DNA from: Bacillus inaquosorum KCTC 13429
GTDB lineage: Bacteria; Bacillota; Bacilli; Bacillales; Bacillaceae
DNA: 64,000 nt
Reading direction: 5' to 3'
NCBI RefSeq assembly: GCF_000332645.1
Contig: NZ_AMXN01000009.1
Coordinates: forward strand, 62,001 to 126,000
Shown: positions 1 to 8,450 of the stretch, piece after piece
Layout of the letters: each line of letters opens with the position of its first letter
How positions within the stretch are numbered: the stretch's first letter is position 1
Notes under the pieces: generated by a model
The model's input: the letters and a program-made list of their open reading frames with translations, nothing else
Told to the model about the DNA's origin: nothing
Database searches by the model: none
Translations under genes and position numbers: made by a program

Positions 1-81
1 GAAACAGAGGAGTTTCTATTTGTGATCGACAATACGAATAAAGTCGGCGGCTATTATAAAGAATACTTCGAAGAGGTTTAA
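1..81 (+). CDS. 3' end of an unidentified gene
   Basis: The first 26 codons are open and end with TAA at 79-81, followed by a strong terminator at 105-133. The visible tail is acidic and aromatic, ending in KEYFEEV. The rest of the gene lies before the window and I cannot name it. The base composition is ordinary for B. subtilis. Confidence 0.6.
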   Translation, partial: ETEEFLFVIDNTNKVGGYYKEYFEEV

Positions 82-104
82 TGCCTGAATATAGCCGAGG
101 ATAT

Positions 105-133
105 AAAAAACCGCAGCTGAGCTGCGGTTTTTT
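105..133. terminator. Rho-independent terminator
   Basis: This is a perfect palindrome with an A6 tract, a CCGCAG/CTGCGG stem and a T6 tract, so it can work in both directions. It ends the transcript of the partial gene at 1-81. Confidence 0.85.
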
Positions 134-408
134 ATGGTTAAAACAGGAAAAATAAAACAAAATCAATAAAAACTTTAAAACCTTTTTAAAAAATATTGCT
201 GAATATTGAAACTTTTTTCTCTAAACGTGCGTATTACTTGATGACAACAGCTTAAAAGACGAAAAACAAATCAAAAATTTGAAAAATGTAATCTGTTCGT
301 AATGGTTTAAATGTCTTCTATGTCGTATTCTTATATAGGGATAAAGGACTTATTTTTATGTAATGAATGATAAAACAAATAGATAAACGCAGAAAGAGGG
401 GTTCTTCA

Positions 409-753
409 TTGGGTATTTTTTCTGTTAGCAGATCAACGGACGCAAAGAAGCTTGAAGCTTTGCTCGTTGAAGGGGAAAGAATAGAATCGATTTATAAGCT
501 CCGGGTTGACCAAATTTGCTTTACAAATAAACGGATTATTTTCTTTGACAATAAAATGTTTTCTAAAAAGAAAGTTCGTGTATTTCTTCCATATAAAACA
601 ATTGAAAGCTTTGCGATCCAAGAAGCGGGCATGTTTGATCCAGACACTGGGCTTTTACTGATGACAAGAAGCAAAACCTTTGAATTAGAATTTGCAAAAG
701 ACACCGATTTAAGCGAAGTTCAAGCGGTGCTGACAAAGCATTTGTGCAGCTGA
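409..753 (+). CDS. Small PH-domain-like protein
   Basis: I place the start at TTG 409 because AGAGGGG lies 8 bases upstream; the ATG at 367 has no Shine-Dalgarno. The product is 114 aa, soluble, with no signal peptide. The pattern VDQICFTNKRIIFFDNK, then SKKKVRVFLPYKTIESFAI and a late FELEFAKD strand, is typical of the bacterial pleckstrin-homology fold. In B. subtilis 168 this could be yocL or yozO; I cannot decide which. A weak GC hairpin with T8 follows at about 763-799. Molecular role unknown. Confidence 0.65.
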   Translation: MGIFSVSRSTDAKKLEALLVEGERIESIYKLRVDQICFTNKRIIFFDNKMFSKKKVRVFLPYKTIESFAIQEAGMFDPDTGLLLMTRSKTFELEFAKDTDLSEVQAVLTKHLCS

Positions 754-929
754 ATATTTGACGAGCCAGCCGTTCAAAAAATGGTTAGGCTTTTTTTTAT
801 ATAAATACAGAGCAATGCGCACATGCTCGTTCTGTTTACACGACTAAGAAGGACAAAATGCGCCTTAGAAATCCCACATTACAATCCGTTCAAAAAGACA
901 GTAGCTCAACTTTCCATCAAAGTTCCCAT

Positions 930-954
930 GTTTGACAGAGGGCGAAACGGGAAA
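930..954 (+). promoter_or_regulatory. Candidate sigma-B promoter of yocK
   Basis: GTTTGA at 930-935 and GGGAAA at 949-954 are separated by 13 bases, which resembles the sigma-B pattern (GTTTaa, 12-15 bases, GGGwAw). It lies 25 bases before the yocK ATG. yocK is remembered as a general-stress gene, so the match is plausible, but it is based on pattern alone. Confidence 0.5.
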
Positions 955-978
955 CAGGATAGAAAGGAGAGGATACAC

Positions 979-1470
979 ATGTCACTGACAAAAGAACAAA
1001 CACAGCATCTCTACCATAAATTGCTCGATATGCAAAAAGAATTATCTGACGAGAAAAAGGAAACAGAATCAATGACGGAAGAAGTGGGGGAGCTTTCAAA
1101 TGGGGTTGACAACCACATGGCAGATCACGGAACGCTCGTCACAGACCGGATGACAGACCAAACGGTGAGAGAAATAGACCGGGAGCTGTTAGAGGAGGTC
1201 AACCATGCATTACAAAAGATGAAAGACGGAACTTACGGAGTGTGTGAAAAAACTGGCCAAGACATTCCCTACGAAAGGCTCGAAGCTGTTCCTTATGCAA
1301 GAATGACAGTTGAAGCTCAAGCTGATATGGAGGATGAATTAGAGACAGATGCTCCGTCATTTGAAAGAGAGTTTCATGAACAGGTAAAGGATCTATCCAA
1401 TAAAGAAACAGTTGATCAAAAAAGCTCACAGACGTATGAGATTTTGGATCGTGAACAAGATTCAAAGTAA
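979..1470 (+). CDS. yocK: YocK, DksA/TraR-type general stress protein
   Basis: The start is ATG 979, behind AAAGGAG; the longer open frame from 823 has no Shine-Dalgarno. The 163-aa product has a long N-terminal helical region (about 1-85) and then a degenerate DksA/TraR zinc-finger segment: YGVCEKTGQDIPYERLEAVP. Only one of the four zinc cysteines is visible (VCEKTG), so it probably does not bind zinc in the classical way. An acidic, Gln/Ser-rich tail follows. A DksA-like role at RNA polymerase is an inference from the family. Monocistronic, with a strong terminator at 1478-1516. Confidence 0.85.
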   Translation: MSLTKEQTQHLYHKLLDMQKELSDEKKETESMTEEVGELSNGVDNHMADHGTLVTDRMTDQTVREIDRELLEEVNHALQKMKDGTYGVCEKTGQDIPYERLEAVPYARMTVEAQADMEDELETDAPSFEREFHEQVKDLSNKETVDQKSSQTYEILDREQDSK

Positions 1471-1477
1471 AAATGAT

Positions 1478-1516
1478 AAGCAAGTACACCGATATTAGGT
1501 GTACTTGCTTTTTTTT
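1478..1516 (+). terminator. Terminator after yocK
   Basis: A 13-bp stem (AAGCAAGTACACC / GGTGTACTTGCTT) with a 7-base loop, followed by T8. Confidence 0.9.
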
Positions 1517-1547
1517 GAAAAAAAATCTCATATTCAAAATAAAGTGA

Positions 1548-1590
1548 TTGACTTCGAGTAAAAAAGAAAGTAACATACTATTTGTAAGTA
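1548..1590 (+). promoter_or_regulatory. azoR1 promoter with YodB-type operator
   Basis: TTGACT at 1548 and TAACAT at 1571 (17-bp spacing) can serve as -35 and -10. TACTATTTGTAAGTA at 1576-1590 is an imperfect inverted repeat just downstream. It looks like the operator I remember for the thiol-sensing repressor YodB, which controls azoR1 under quinone and diamide stress. The assignment rests on memory of that box. Confidence 0.55.
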
Positions 1591-1621
1591 AATATAAAAA
1601 GTTTACCGGGAGGAAATACAA

Positions 1622-2248
1622 ATGTCTACAGTATTATTTGTAAAATCAAGCGACCGTACAGCTGAAGAAGGCGTTTCAACTAAACTTTACGAAACTTTCT
1701 TAGCTGCTTATAAAGAAAACAACCCTAATGATGAAGTGGTTGAATTAGATCTTCATAAAGAAAACCTTCCTTACCTTGGAAGAGATATGATTAACGGAAC
1801 ATTTAAAGCAGGCCAAGGAATGGAAATGACAGAAGAAGAGAAAAAACAAGCTGCAATTGCTGACAAATATCTGAATCAGTTTGTAAAAGCTGACAAAGTT
1901 GTTTTCGCATTCCCGCTTTGGAACTTCACAGTGCCGGCAGTGCTTCATACTTATATTGATTACCTGTCTCGCGCAGGCGTTACTTTCAAATACACACAAG
2001 AAGGACCAGTTGGTTTAATGGGTGGCAAAAAAGTTGTGCTTCTTAACGCTCGCGGCGGCGTTTATTCTGAAGGACCAATGGCTGCACTTGAAATGTCATT
2101 AAACTTCATGAAAACTGTTATTGGTTTCTGGGGTGTTCAAGACTTGCAAACAGTTGTCATCGAAGGACATAATGCAGCGCCTGATCAAGCACAAGACATC
2201 ATTGAAAAAGGTTTACAAGAAGCAAAAGATCTTGCTGTAAAATTCTAA
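1622..2248 (+). CDS. azoR1: FMN-dependent NADH-azoreductase AzoR1 (YocJ)
   Basis: ATG 1622 with GGGAGGA 6 bases upstream; 208 aa, a full-length flavodoxin-like azoreductase. The N-terminal beta-strand and loop (TVLFVKSSDR) begin the FMN-binding fold. FPLWNFTVPAVLHTYIDYL at about 97-116 and LLNARGGVY at about 139-147 are the family's FMN and substrate segments. The enzyme reduces azo and quinone compounds with NADH in the cytosol, giving two-electron detoxification. It is monocistronic, with a repressor-like palindrome in its promoter and a terminator at 2257-2286. Confidence 0.93.
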   Translation: MSTVLFVKSSDRTAEEGVSTKLYETFLAAYKENNPNDEVVELDLHKENLPYLGRDMINGTFKAGQGMEMTEEEKKQAAIADKYLNQFVKADKVVFAFPLWNFTVPAVLHTYIDYLSRAGVTFKYTQEGPVGLMGGKKVVLLNARGGVYSEGPMAALEMSLNFMKTVIGFWGVQDLQTVVIEGHNAAPDQAQDIIEKGLQEAKDLAVKF

Positions 2249-2256
2249 TCAAGTCA

Positions 2257-2286
2257 AAACTCCTATCCATGCGATAGGAGTTTTTT
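2257..2286 (+). terminator. Terminator after azoR1
   Basis: A 9-bp stem ACTCCTATC / GATAGGAGT with a 5-base loop and a T6 tail. Confidence 0.9.
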
Positions 2287-2445
2287 GTATACATATTATA
2301 TAGAAGAAAGTGATCATTCCTTTTCGCTATGATGGCTGTTTTTCTATTTTGATATATTTTTTGTTTGTCGAATTATCAGATATAATAGCGAAATAACAGT
2401 TTTAATGGCTGAAAAAAAGTTTTTCTAAACAATTGTTCTGACCCC

Positions 2446-2474
2446 TTGATAAAAAACGACTGATGATGTACTAT
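2446..2474 (+). promoter_or_regulatory. Sigma-A promoter of 6S-2 RNA
   Basis: TTGATA at 2446-2451 and TACTAT at 2469-2474 with exactly 17 bases between them. Transcription should start near 2481, where the 6S-2-like sequence begins. Confidence 0.7.
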
Positions 2475-2481
2475 ATAAAAG

Positions 2482-2697
2482 AAGCTACTTTGTGCGTATT
2501 GTTAATTAAGTTTTAACCTTTAAGCTGTAATAGGGAGTTTTATATCGAAGCCGGAATGTCATGCCTCCATTGCAGAGGACGACAGGAACGTTTCTGCAAA
2601 CACCCACTTTGAGGAGTGGTGGTTTAAAACTTTCTTACTTGCATACGGCAAGACGTAGCGAAAGCCATTTCCTTTTTGGAAATGGCTTTTTATTTTA
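2482..2697 (+). ncRNA. bsrB: 6S-2 RNA (BsrB)
   Basis: The stretch between azoR1 and recQ has a good sigma-A promoter and ends in the terminator AAAGCCATTTCC / GGAAATGGCTTT followed by T5 at 2661-2697. In B. subtilis 168 this same interval encodes 6S-2 RNA, about 200 nt long, which matches. It should fold into a long irregular hairpin with a large internal bulge that mimics an open promoter and binds sigma-A RNA polymerase. The short open frame at 2561-2770 lies inside it and is spurious. The 5' end is an estimate. Confidence 0.85.
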
Positions 2698-2806
2698 TCT
2701 AAAAAAGGTAGGTATAGTGAAAATTCAATTTCTGTGTGAAAGAAATGATGGCCGCTTTTTTATGATATGATGGGAGAAATTCAAGGAAAAGCGAGGTTTA
2801 CACGTT

Positions 2807-4582
2807 ATGTTACATAGAGCCCAATCCCTTCTGGCCCATTATTTCGGTTATGAAAAGCTCCGCATCGGCCAGGAGGAAGCGATCCGCTCGGTGACGGAAG
2901 AAAGGCAAAACACGGTCTGCATTATGCCGACGGGAGGAGGCAAATCGATTTGCTATCAAATCCCGGCACTGATGTTTGAAGGGACAACGATCGTCATTTC
3001 GCCTTTGATTTCCTTGATGAAGGATCAAGTAGATGCGTTGGAAGAAGCGGGGATTAACGCCGCCTACATTAACAGCACACAATCCAATCAGGAAATATAT
3101 GAGAGGCTGAACGGGCTCAAAGAAGCGGCTTATAAGCTTTTTTACATTACACCGGAGCGATTAACGTCTACGGAGTTTATTCGGATTTTGCAGAGCATTG
3201 ATGTTCCTTTGGTCGCAATAGACGAGGCGCACTGTATTTCTCAATGGGGCCACGATTTTAGGCCCAGCTACAGAAATATTGAAATTTTGTTCCGAGAATT
3301 ACATGACAAACCTGTCATCATGGCATTAACAGCAACAGCAACACCCGAGGTTCATGAGGATATTTGCAAACAGCTGCATATTCAAAAAGAAAACACGGTA
3401 TATACCGGATTTTCCCGTGATAATTTAACCTTTAAAGTAGCAAAAGGAGAAAATAAGGATCGTTTTATTGATGAATATGTGCAAAAGAACAAACATGAAG
3501 CTGGCATTGTCTATACAGCGACCAGAAAAGAAGCTGATCGGATTTATGAGAGATTGAAACGAAATCAGATCAGTGCAGGCCGGTATCACGGAGGCTTGGC
3601 TGATGATGTCAGAAAAGATCAGCAGGAAAGGTTTCTTAATGATGAGCTGCAAGTGATGGTGGCAACGTCTGCTTTTGGAATGGGCATTGATAAATCAAAT
3701 ATCAGATTTGTTCTGCATGCACAAATTCCGAAAGATATGGAAAGCTACTATCAAGAGGCTGGACGAGCTGGGCGGGACGGTCTTGACAGCGAATGTGTTC
3801 TCCTGTTTTCACCGCAGGATATTATGGTGCAGCGTTTTTTAATTGAACAATCAGAACATGAAGAGAAACAAAAGCAGGATTTAAAAAAGCTGAGACAAAT
3901 GGTCGACTATTGTCACACGGAAGATTGTCTGCAGCGTTTTATCCTTATGTATTTCGGAGAAAAGGAGCCTGATGCGTGCGGACAGTGCGGAAACTGCACT
4001 GATACAAGGACGGCCCATGATGTGACACGGGAGGCGCAAATGGTCTTATCTTGTATCATTCGCATGAAAGAACGGTTTGGCAAGACGATGGTTGCCCAGG
4101 TGCTCGCCGGCTCTAAAAATAAAAAAGTTCTTGAAAATGGCTTTTCCGACCTCTCAACATACGGGATATTAAAACACCAATCAGTAGGGGAAATCAGTGA
4201 TTTTATTGAATTTCTTATTTCTGACGATTTCATCAGGATGTCAGACGGAACATTTCCGACTCTTTTTGTCAGCAGTAAAGGAAGGAATGTGCTGAAAGGA
4301 GAATTATCAGTAACGAGAAAAGAAGCATTAAAAGCGGTTGCGATTACTGAAAATGACGAGTTGTTTGAACGATTGCGCATGGTTCGCAAAGAAATTGCGG
4401 CAGAGCAGGGGGTTCCGCCTTTTGTCGTTTTTTCTGACCAAACGTTAAAAGAAATGTCAGGCAAACAGCCAGCAAATGATGAGGAACTTTTGTCTATAAA
4501 AGGCGTCGGAGAACAAAAAAGAGCAAAATACGGCCGGCTTTTTTTACAAGAAATACAAGCTTATGCAGGGATGACAGACTAA
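2807..4582 (+). CDS. recQ: ATP-dependent DNA helicase RecQ (YocI)
   Basis: 591 aa, the usual bacterial RecQ length. Walker A PTGGGKS at 41-47, DEAH at 139-142, SAT-like motif LTATATP, and motif VI QEAGRAGRDG are all present. A four-cysteine zinc site (C...CGQCGNC) follows at about 372-397, then the winged helix and a C-terminal HRDC domain from about 515 (ELFERLRMVRKEIAAEQ...ELLSIKGVGEQKRAKYG). The enzyme unwinds DNA 3' to 5' in recombination and stalled-fork repair. It follows the 6S-2 RNA terminator. The ATG at 2807 has only a weak upstream AGCGAGG. Confidence 0.95.
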   Translation: MLHRAQSLLAHYFGYEKLRIGQEEAIRSVTEERQNTVCIMPTGGGKSICYQIPALMFEGTTIVISPLISLMKDQVDALEEAGINAAYINSTQSNQEIYERLNGLKEAAYKLFYITPERLTSTEFIRILQSIDVPLVAIDEAHCISQWGHDFRPSYRNIEILFRELHDKPVIMALTATATPEVHEDICKQLHIQKENTVYTGFSRDNLTFKVAKGENKDRFIDEYVQKNKHEAGIVYTATRKEADRIYERLKRNQISAGRYHGGLADDVRKDQQERFLNDELQVMVATSAFGMGIDKSNIRFVLHAQIPKDMESYYQEAGRAGRDGLDSECVLLFSPQDIMVQRFLIEQSEHEEKQKQDLKKLRQMVDYCHTEDCLQRFILMYFGEKEPDACGQCGNCTDTRTAHDVTREAQMVLSCIIRMKERFGKTMVAQVLAGSKNKKVLENGFSDLSTYGILKHQSVGEISDFIEFLISDDFIRMSDGTFPTLFVSSKGRNVLKGELSVTRKEALKAVAITENDELFERLRMVRKEIAAEQGVPPFVVFSDQTLKEMSGKQPANDEELLSIKGVGEQKRAKYGRLFLQEIQAYAGMTD

Positions 4583-4651
4583 AAAAAAAGAAAATCAACC
4601 TTTTTTTCTATAAAAAACACATTTTATTTTCTCTTTTTTGGTTCAAATCAA

Positions 4652-4695
4652 AAAGACTTGCGAAGCCTATTATATCAAGGGTTCAGCAAGTCTTT
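4652..4695. terminator. Hairpin after recQ
   Basis: AAAGACTTGC pairs with GCAAGTCTTT around a 24-base loop. The T-run is short, so it is a terminator candidate rather than a certain one. Confidence 0.5.
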
Positions 4696-4754
4696 CCAAC
4701 ACAGAGAAATCCTTCATGTAAAGGAACTGTAATCTAAATCATATCTTTTTGTTA

Positions 4755-4782
4755 TTGATTTGACATTTACGTGTGTTACGAT
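4755..4782 (+). promoter_or_regulatory. yocH promoter
   Basis: TTGATT (4755-4760) and TACGAT (4777-4782) with 16-bp spacing precede yocH. yocH is remembered as a WalRK target, and the upstream sequence has TGT-A motifs (TGTAAT near 4729, TGTTAT near 4750), but I cannot define a consensus WalR box with confidence. Confidence 0.45.
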
Positions 4783-4829
4783 ATCACCTGTTAGCCGCCA
4801 ATAAAAAGCTAACAAGGGAGGATTTACTT

Positions 4830-5693
4830 ATGAAGAAGACGATTATGTCCTTTGTAGCAGTTGCTGCACTTTCAACAACTGCATTCGGAGCTCACGCTTC
4901 TGCAAAAGAAATCACGGTGCAAAAGGGTGATACGCTCTGGGGAATCTCTCAGAAAAACGGAGTGAACCTAAAGGACCTAAAAGAATGGAACAAGTTAACT
5001 TCTGATAAAATCTTTGCAGGAGAAAAACTGACCATTTCTTCAGAAGAAACAACCACTTCTGGGCAATATACAATTAAAGCGGGAGATACGCTTTCTAAGA
5101 TTGCTCAAAAATTCGGTACGACAGTCAACAACCTGAAAGTTTGGAATAACCTAAGCTCTGATATGATCTATGCTGGATCTACACTTTCAGTAAAAGGTCA
5201 GGCAACAGCAGCAAACACAGTTACTGAGAATGCGCAAACAAGCGCACCTCAAACTGCACCAAAACAAGAGGCTGTGCAAAAAGAGCAACCTAAACAAGAA
5301 GCTGTACAACAGCAACCTAAACAAGAAACAAAGGCTGAGGCAGAAACTTCTGTTAACACAGAAGAGAAGGCTGTTCAATCAAATACAAATAATCAAGAAG
5401 CTTCAAAAGAACTAACAGTTACTGCTACTGCTTACACTGCTAACGACGGCGGCATTTCCGGCGTTACGGCAACAGGCATCGACTTAAATAAGAACCCGAA
5501 CGCGAAAGTCATCGCGGTTGATCCTAATGTGATTCCACTAGGTTCTAAAGTCTATGTTGAAGGCTATGGTGAAGCAACAGCAGCAGACACTGGCGGCGCT
5601 ATTAAAGGAAATAAAATCGACGTATTTGTACCAAATAAAAGTGATGCATCTAATTGGGGCGTCAAAACTGTAAATGTAAAAATCTTAAACTAA
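4830..5693 (+). CDS. yocH: YocH, LysM and 3D-domain peptidoglycan hydrolase
   Basis: ATG 4830 follows GGGAGGA; 287 aa. It has a Sec signal peptide (KKTIMSF...AHASA) and then two LysM repeats, [16 protein letters not shown] and [16 protein letters not shown], that bind peptidoglycan. A Gln/Pro/Lys/Ala-rich linker of about 80 residues follows. The C-terminal 3D domain carries its three aspartates ([19 protein letters not shown] and the ADTGG...NKIDVFV region), giving lytic transglycosylase or muramidase-type activity. It is secreted and acts in wall turnover. The linker is low-complexity and is expected to vary in length between strains. Confidence 0.93.
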   Translation: MKKTIMSFVAVAALSTTAFGAHASAKEITVQKGDTLWGISQKNGVNLKDLKEWNKLTSDKIFAGEKLTISSEETTTSGQYTIKAGDTLSKIAQKFGTTVNNLKVWNNLSSDMIYAGSTLSVKGQATAANTVTENAQTSAPQTAPKQEAVQKEQPKQEAVQQQPKQETKAEAETSVNTEEKAVQSNTNNQEASKELTVTATAYTANDGGISGVTATGIDLNKNPNAKVIAVDPNVIPLGSKVYVEGYGEATAADTGGAIKGNKIDVFVPNKSDASNWGVKTVNVKILN

Positions 5694-5709
5694 TCATATA
5701 GATTGTGAG

Positions 5710-5744
5710 AAAAGACGCGAGCTTTTGGCTTGTGTCTTTTTTCG
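5710..5744 (+). terminator. Terminator after yocH
   Basis: AAAAGACgcgAGC / GCTtgtGTCTTTT with a T6 tail. Confidence 0.75.
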
Positions 5745-5759
5745 TTCTGTTTAGAGATG

Positions 5760-6540
5760 TTTATATCATATGCTGATAAAAGAAAAGTGGTCCCGATGTT
5801 TTCACGTGTAATAAATAGGTTTTATTGGAGGAAGGACTAAGCTCAACTGACGGCTTTCCATACTGAAAAACTCAATTCAATTGATATCAGCAATTCGGAA
5901 GGTGTGCAGTGGCCGACGATTATAGGGCTATTAGTCAATTTATAGGGCTGGTAACCAAGCGATCGTTCTGCAGGCATTAGGAGCGAAAAAAATTTAGCTG
6001 AAGGACAAAAGGGCGCTCTTTTAGAGGGTTTCTTTAAACTCATCGGCGCTTTTAGTTACTCGTCCCCGGAGTGCTTGCCTTTCAATTTATGGGGCTGAAT
6101 TGAGAACGCTGACAGTGTATAGTCTCCGCCGATTGCCGATTTATTGCCATAATGTATTCGCCGCGATATTAAGCTATTACCATGAGCATGTTTACTCTGG
6201 ACACATACAACTCGGTATATGTAACATGCAGATGAACTTGTCTCATCAAAACAGGGCGGCTTTTCGTTGCAGTTCTTGGGATTGTATCGATAGGATTGCA
6301 CTATACGCCCACAAGGGCTATACAGCTATGTTCAAGAGATATACGGCTTTTAAAAGTGCCGATATTAGCAGCAGTCGTCATCGGTTTCTTAAAAACAATA
6401 TTGTTTTATACGGCTTATCAAAAATCTATTTAGAACACATTTATTTTCTATACATCCTTGCCGTACTTTTTCCATTTTCAGTGGCTGTTAGCTTCTGACA
6501 GAATATAAACTCGATCACAATCCGCAAGAGAATCTAACAC
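5760..6540. pseudogene. Decayed region between yocH and desR
   Basis: No gene of normal quality is found here. Short open pieces in several plus-strand frames read like membrane protein, for example VAVLGIVSIGLHYTP and then PILAAVVIGFLKTILF near 6370-6410, each interrupted by stops and frame changes. I read this as a decayed membrane-transporter-like gene. The identity is not recoverable by eye. Confidence 0.35.
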
Positions 6541-6566
6541 CTTGAAACACGTAAAGCTGGGGTTAC

Positions 6567-6600
6567 AAAAAGGATCTTGGCATCAGCCAAGATCCTTTTT
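6567..6600 (-). terminator. Terminator of the des-desK-desR operon
   Basis: A 15-bp perfect stem AAAAAGGATCTTGGC / GCCAAGATCCTTTTT with a 4-base loop, overlapping the end of desR. Confidence 0.9.
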
Positions 6601-7198
6601 ATTTAAACCAGCCTTTTTCCTTTGACCGAGTAATGGCTTCAATTCGGTTTTTCACTTCAAGCTTTTCCAGAATCATTGAGATATAATTTCGCACCGTCCC
6701 GCTTTTGATGCTGAGTTCCTGAGCGATTTCTTTTGTGTTTTTACCGTCAGCCACAAGTTCAAGCACTTCTTTTTCCCTATCTGTAAGAGGGTTAGCTTCG
6801 CTGTACATGTCCTCCATCAGCTCAGGTGCATAGATGCGTTTTCCGTTCATGACGCTTCGAATGGCGCTTGCGAGTTCTTCGCTCGGACTGTCTTTTAACA
6901 AATAGCCTTTAACGCCTGCTTTAATGGCTCTCTGAAAGTAGCCAGGTCTGGCAAAGGTGGTTAAGATAATAATTTTGCAGCCTGTATCCTTTAACTCCTC
7001 AGCAGCTTCAAGTCCTGTTTTTCCGGGCATTTCAATGTCCATAATGCATACATCAGGCTCATGTTTTTTGACAAAATCAACAGCATCTTGACCGGTTGAA
7101 CCTTTGCCTACGACTTCCATATCGTCTTCTAAGTTTAGAAGTGATCCTAAAGCGCCCAGCAGCATTTGCTGATCTTCCGCAATAAATATACTAATCAT
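6599..7198 (-). CDS. desR: Response regulator DesR (YocG)
   Basis: 199 aa from the ATG at 7198 (MISIFIAEDQ). The receiver domain (1-120) has acidic residues E8/D9, phospho-acceptor D54 in CIMDIEMP, the switch T in ILTTFA and K in YLLKDSP. A LuxR/NarL-type HTH fills 135-199 (LTDREKEVLELVADGKNTKEIA). Phosphorylated DesR activates des when membranes become ordered in the cold. It is the last gene of des-desK-desR, 18 bases after desK. Confidence 0.96.
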   Translation of the reverse strand: MISIFIAEDQQMLLGALGSLLNLEDDMEVVGKGSTGQDAVDFVKKHEPDVCIMDIEMPGKTGLEAAEELKDTGCKIIILTTFARPGYFQRAIKAGVKGYLLKDSPSEELASAIRSVMNGKRIYAPELMEDMYSEANPLTDREKEVLELVADGKNTKEIAQELSIKSGTVRNYISMILEKLEVKNRIEAITRSKEKGWFK

Positions 7199-7216
7199 GT
7201 AAGTCATCCTTTTTGT

Positions 7217-8329
7217 TTATTTTGAGTTATTAGGAATTGCCATGGTAAGCCGGGTGCCGTTTTTAGTATCGATGTGAAGGCTCCCGTTTGCAAATTCAAG
7301 CCGTTCTCTCATACCGAGTAAGCCATGACCTTTTGAATAGAATTTTTCTTCTCCTTGGAATGTTCCATCGTCAGACACTGTAATGACAACTTCCTTCCAT
7401 AGCTGCTGAATGTCAACTCGGCAAGTTTTAGCCTGACTGTGTTTGACGACATTTGTGACAGCTTCCTTTAAGCACATGCTCAAAATGTTTTCATTAAGCA
7501 ATGAGATATTTTCAGGCCATTTCTCTTCTTCATAGATAAACGTAATGTCAGCTGCTTCGAGAATTTGTTTGATGTTGATCAGTTCATCCTTGAGCCGGAT
7601 GCCTTTCATAGAGGATACGATCTTTCTTACTTCATTTAAAGAAGTTCTCGCTGTTTGCTGTACACTTTTCAGTTCACGTGCTGCTTGTTCAGGATCTTTG
7701 TATATCAATTTTCTTGCCAAGTCGCTTTTTAAACCAATAAGAGAAAGCTTTTGCCCAAGTGTATCGTGGAGGTCGCGGGCAATTCGCTGCCGCTCTTCTA
7801 ATTTCACCAACTCGGCAATCCGTTCATTTGCATCCTCGAGTTTTTCTTCCAGTCGTTCGCGCTCCTTGCGGATTCTTATACTAAAGGGCAATAAAATCGC
7901 GCTGATGAGAGTAATAACGACGAAAGGAATTTGAGTCAGAAAGAATTCCTTTTTTAATACGAGGCTGAAATTAGTTGCGACGGCTGCGCTTATTAAATGG
8001 ACGTAATATAAAATATGAAAGGGAACGCGGTCCTTTATGTTTCCAATAAAATACGCGATAAAAAAAGCAAAATAAATATAACTGAACAGCGTAATAGAGG
8101 CAGTTGAAATGCCAATTAACAAAAACGCCCACAAATAAATGGCCCAGCCTTTAGAGACAAAAGCAAACCGATATACCGAAAAAAATAAAAGCGTCAAAAT
8201 GATGCCGACGATAATAACAAACATAGAAGATGATTTAAATATAAAGTAGAAGGGCAGGATGAAAAATATCGTCCATATATAAGGCGTGATCCCGCTTAGT
8301 TTTTGAAATGTAAAATGCTTTTTAAACAT
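7217..8329 (-). CDS. desK: Thermosensor histidine kinase DesK (YocF)
   Basis: 370 aa. About five membrane segments occupy residues 10-150, followed by a coiled-coil linker (KERERLEEKLEDANERI). The HisKA_3 dimerisation helix carries H188 in RIARDLHDTLGQ. The HATPase domain has the N box (CLKEAVTNVVKHS) and a G box in GHGLLGMRERLE. It senses bilayer thickness and fluidity and switches between kinase and phosphatase toward DesR D54. Cotranscribed with des and desR. Confidence 0.96.
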   Translation of the reverse strand: MFKKHFTFQKLSGITPYIWTIFFILPFYFIFKSSSMFVIIVGIILTLLFFSVYRFAFVSKGWAIYLWAFLLIGISTASITLFSYIYFAFFIAYFIGNIKDRVPFHILYYVHLISAAVATNFSLVLKKEFFLTQIPFVVITLISAILLPFSIRIRKERERLEEKLEDANERIAELVKLEERQRIARDLHDTLGQKLSLIGLKSDLARKLIYKDPEQAARELKSVQQTARTSLNEVRKIVSSMKGIRLKDELINIKQILEAADITFIYEEEKWPENISLLNENILSMCLKEAVTNVVKHSQAKTCRVDIQQLWKEVVITVSDDGTFQGEEKFYSKGHGLLGMRERLEFANGSLHIDTKNGTRLTMAIPNNSK

Positions 8330-8402
8330 AATATTACCTCATTTTCTGCTTTTCATCTTACATGTAACTTTACCATTGCGAAAGCCAGAATGCACCCTCG
8401 AA

Positions 8403-8450
8403 CAATAAAAAGGAAGCCTTCTTGTGTATAAGAGAAGACCTCCTTCATTG
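8403..8450 (-). terminator. Hairpin between des and desK
   Basis: On the minus strand GAAGGAGGTCTTCTC pairs imperfectly with GAAGGCTTCCTT, followed by TTTTTATT. A leaky terminator here would let des be made at higher levels than the kinase and regulator. Confidence 0.6.

Noticed and set aside
2561-2770. 69-aa open frame between azoR1 and recQ
   Set aside because: It lies inside the 6S-2 RNA gene and has no Shine-Dalgarno; the RNA explains the sequence.
6100-6498. 132-aa open frame with Cys/His-rich sequence
   Set aside because: No start signal, odd composition, and better membrane-like pieces occur in another frame. Treated as decayed sequence.
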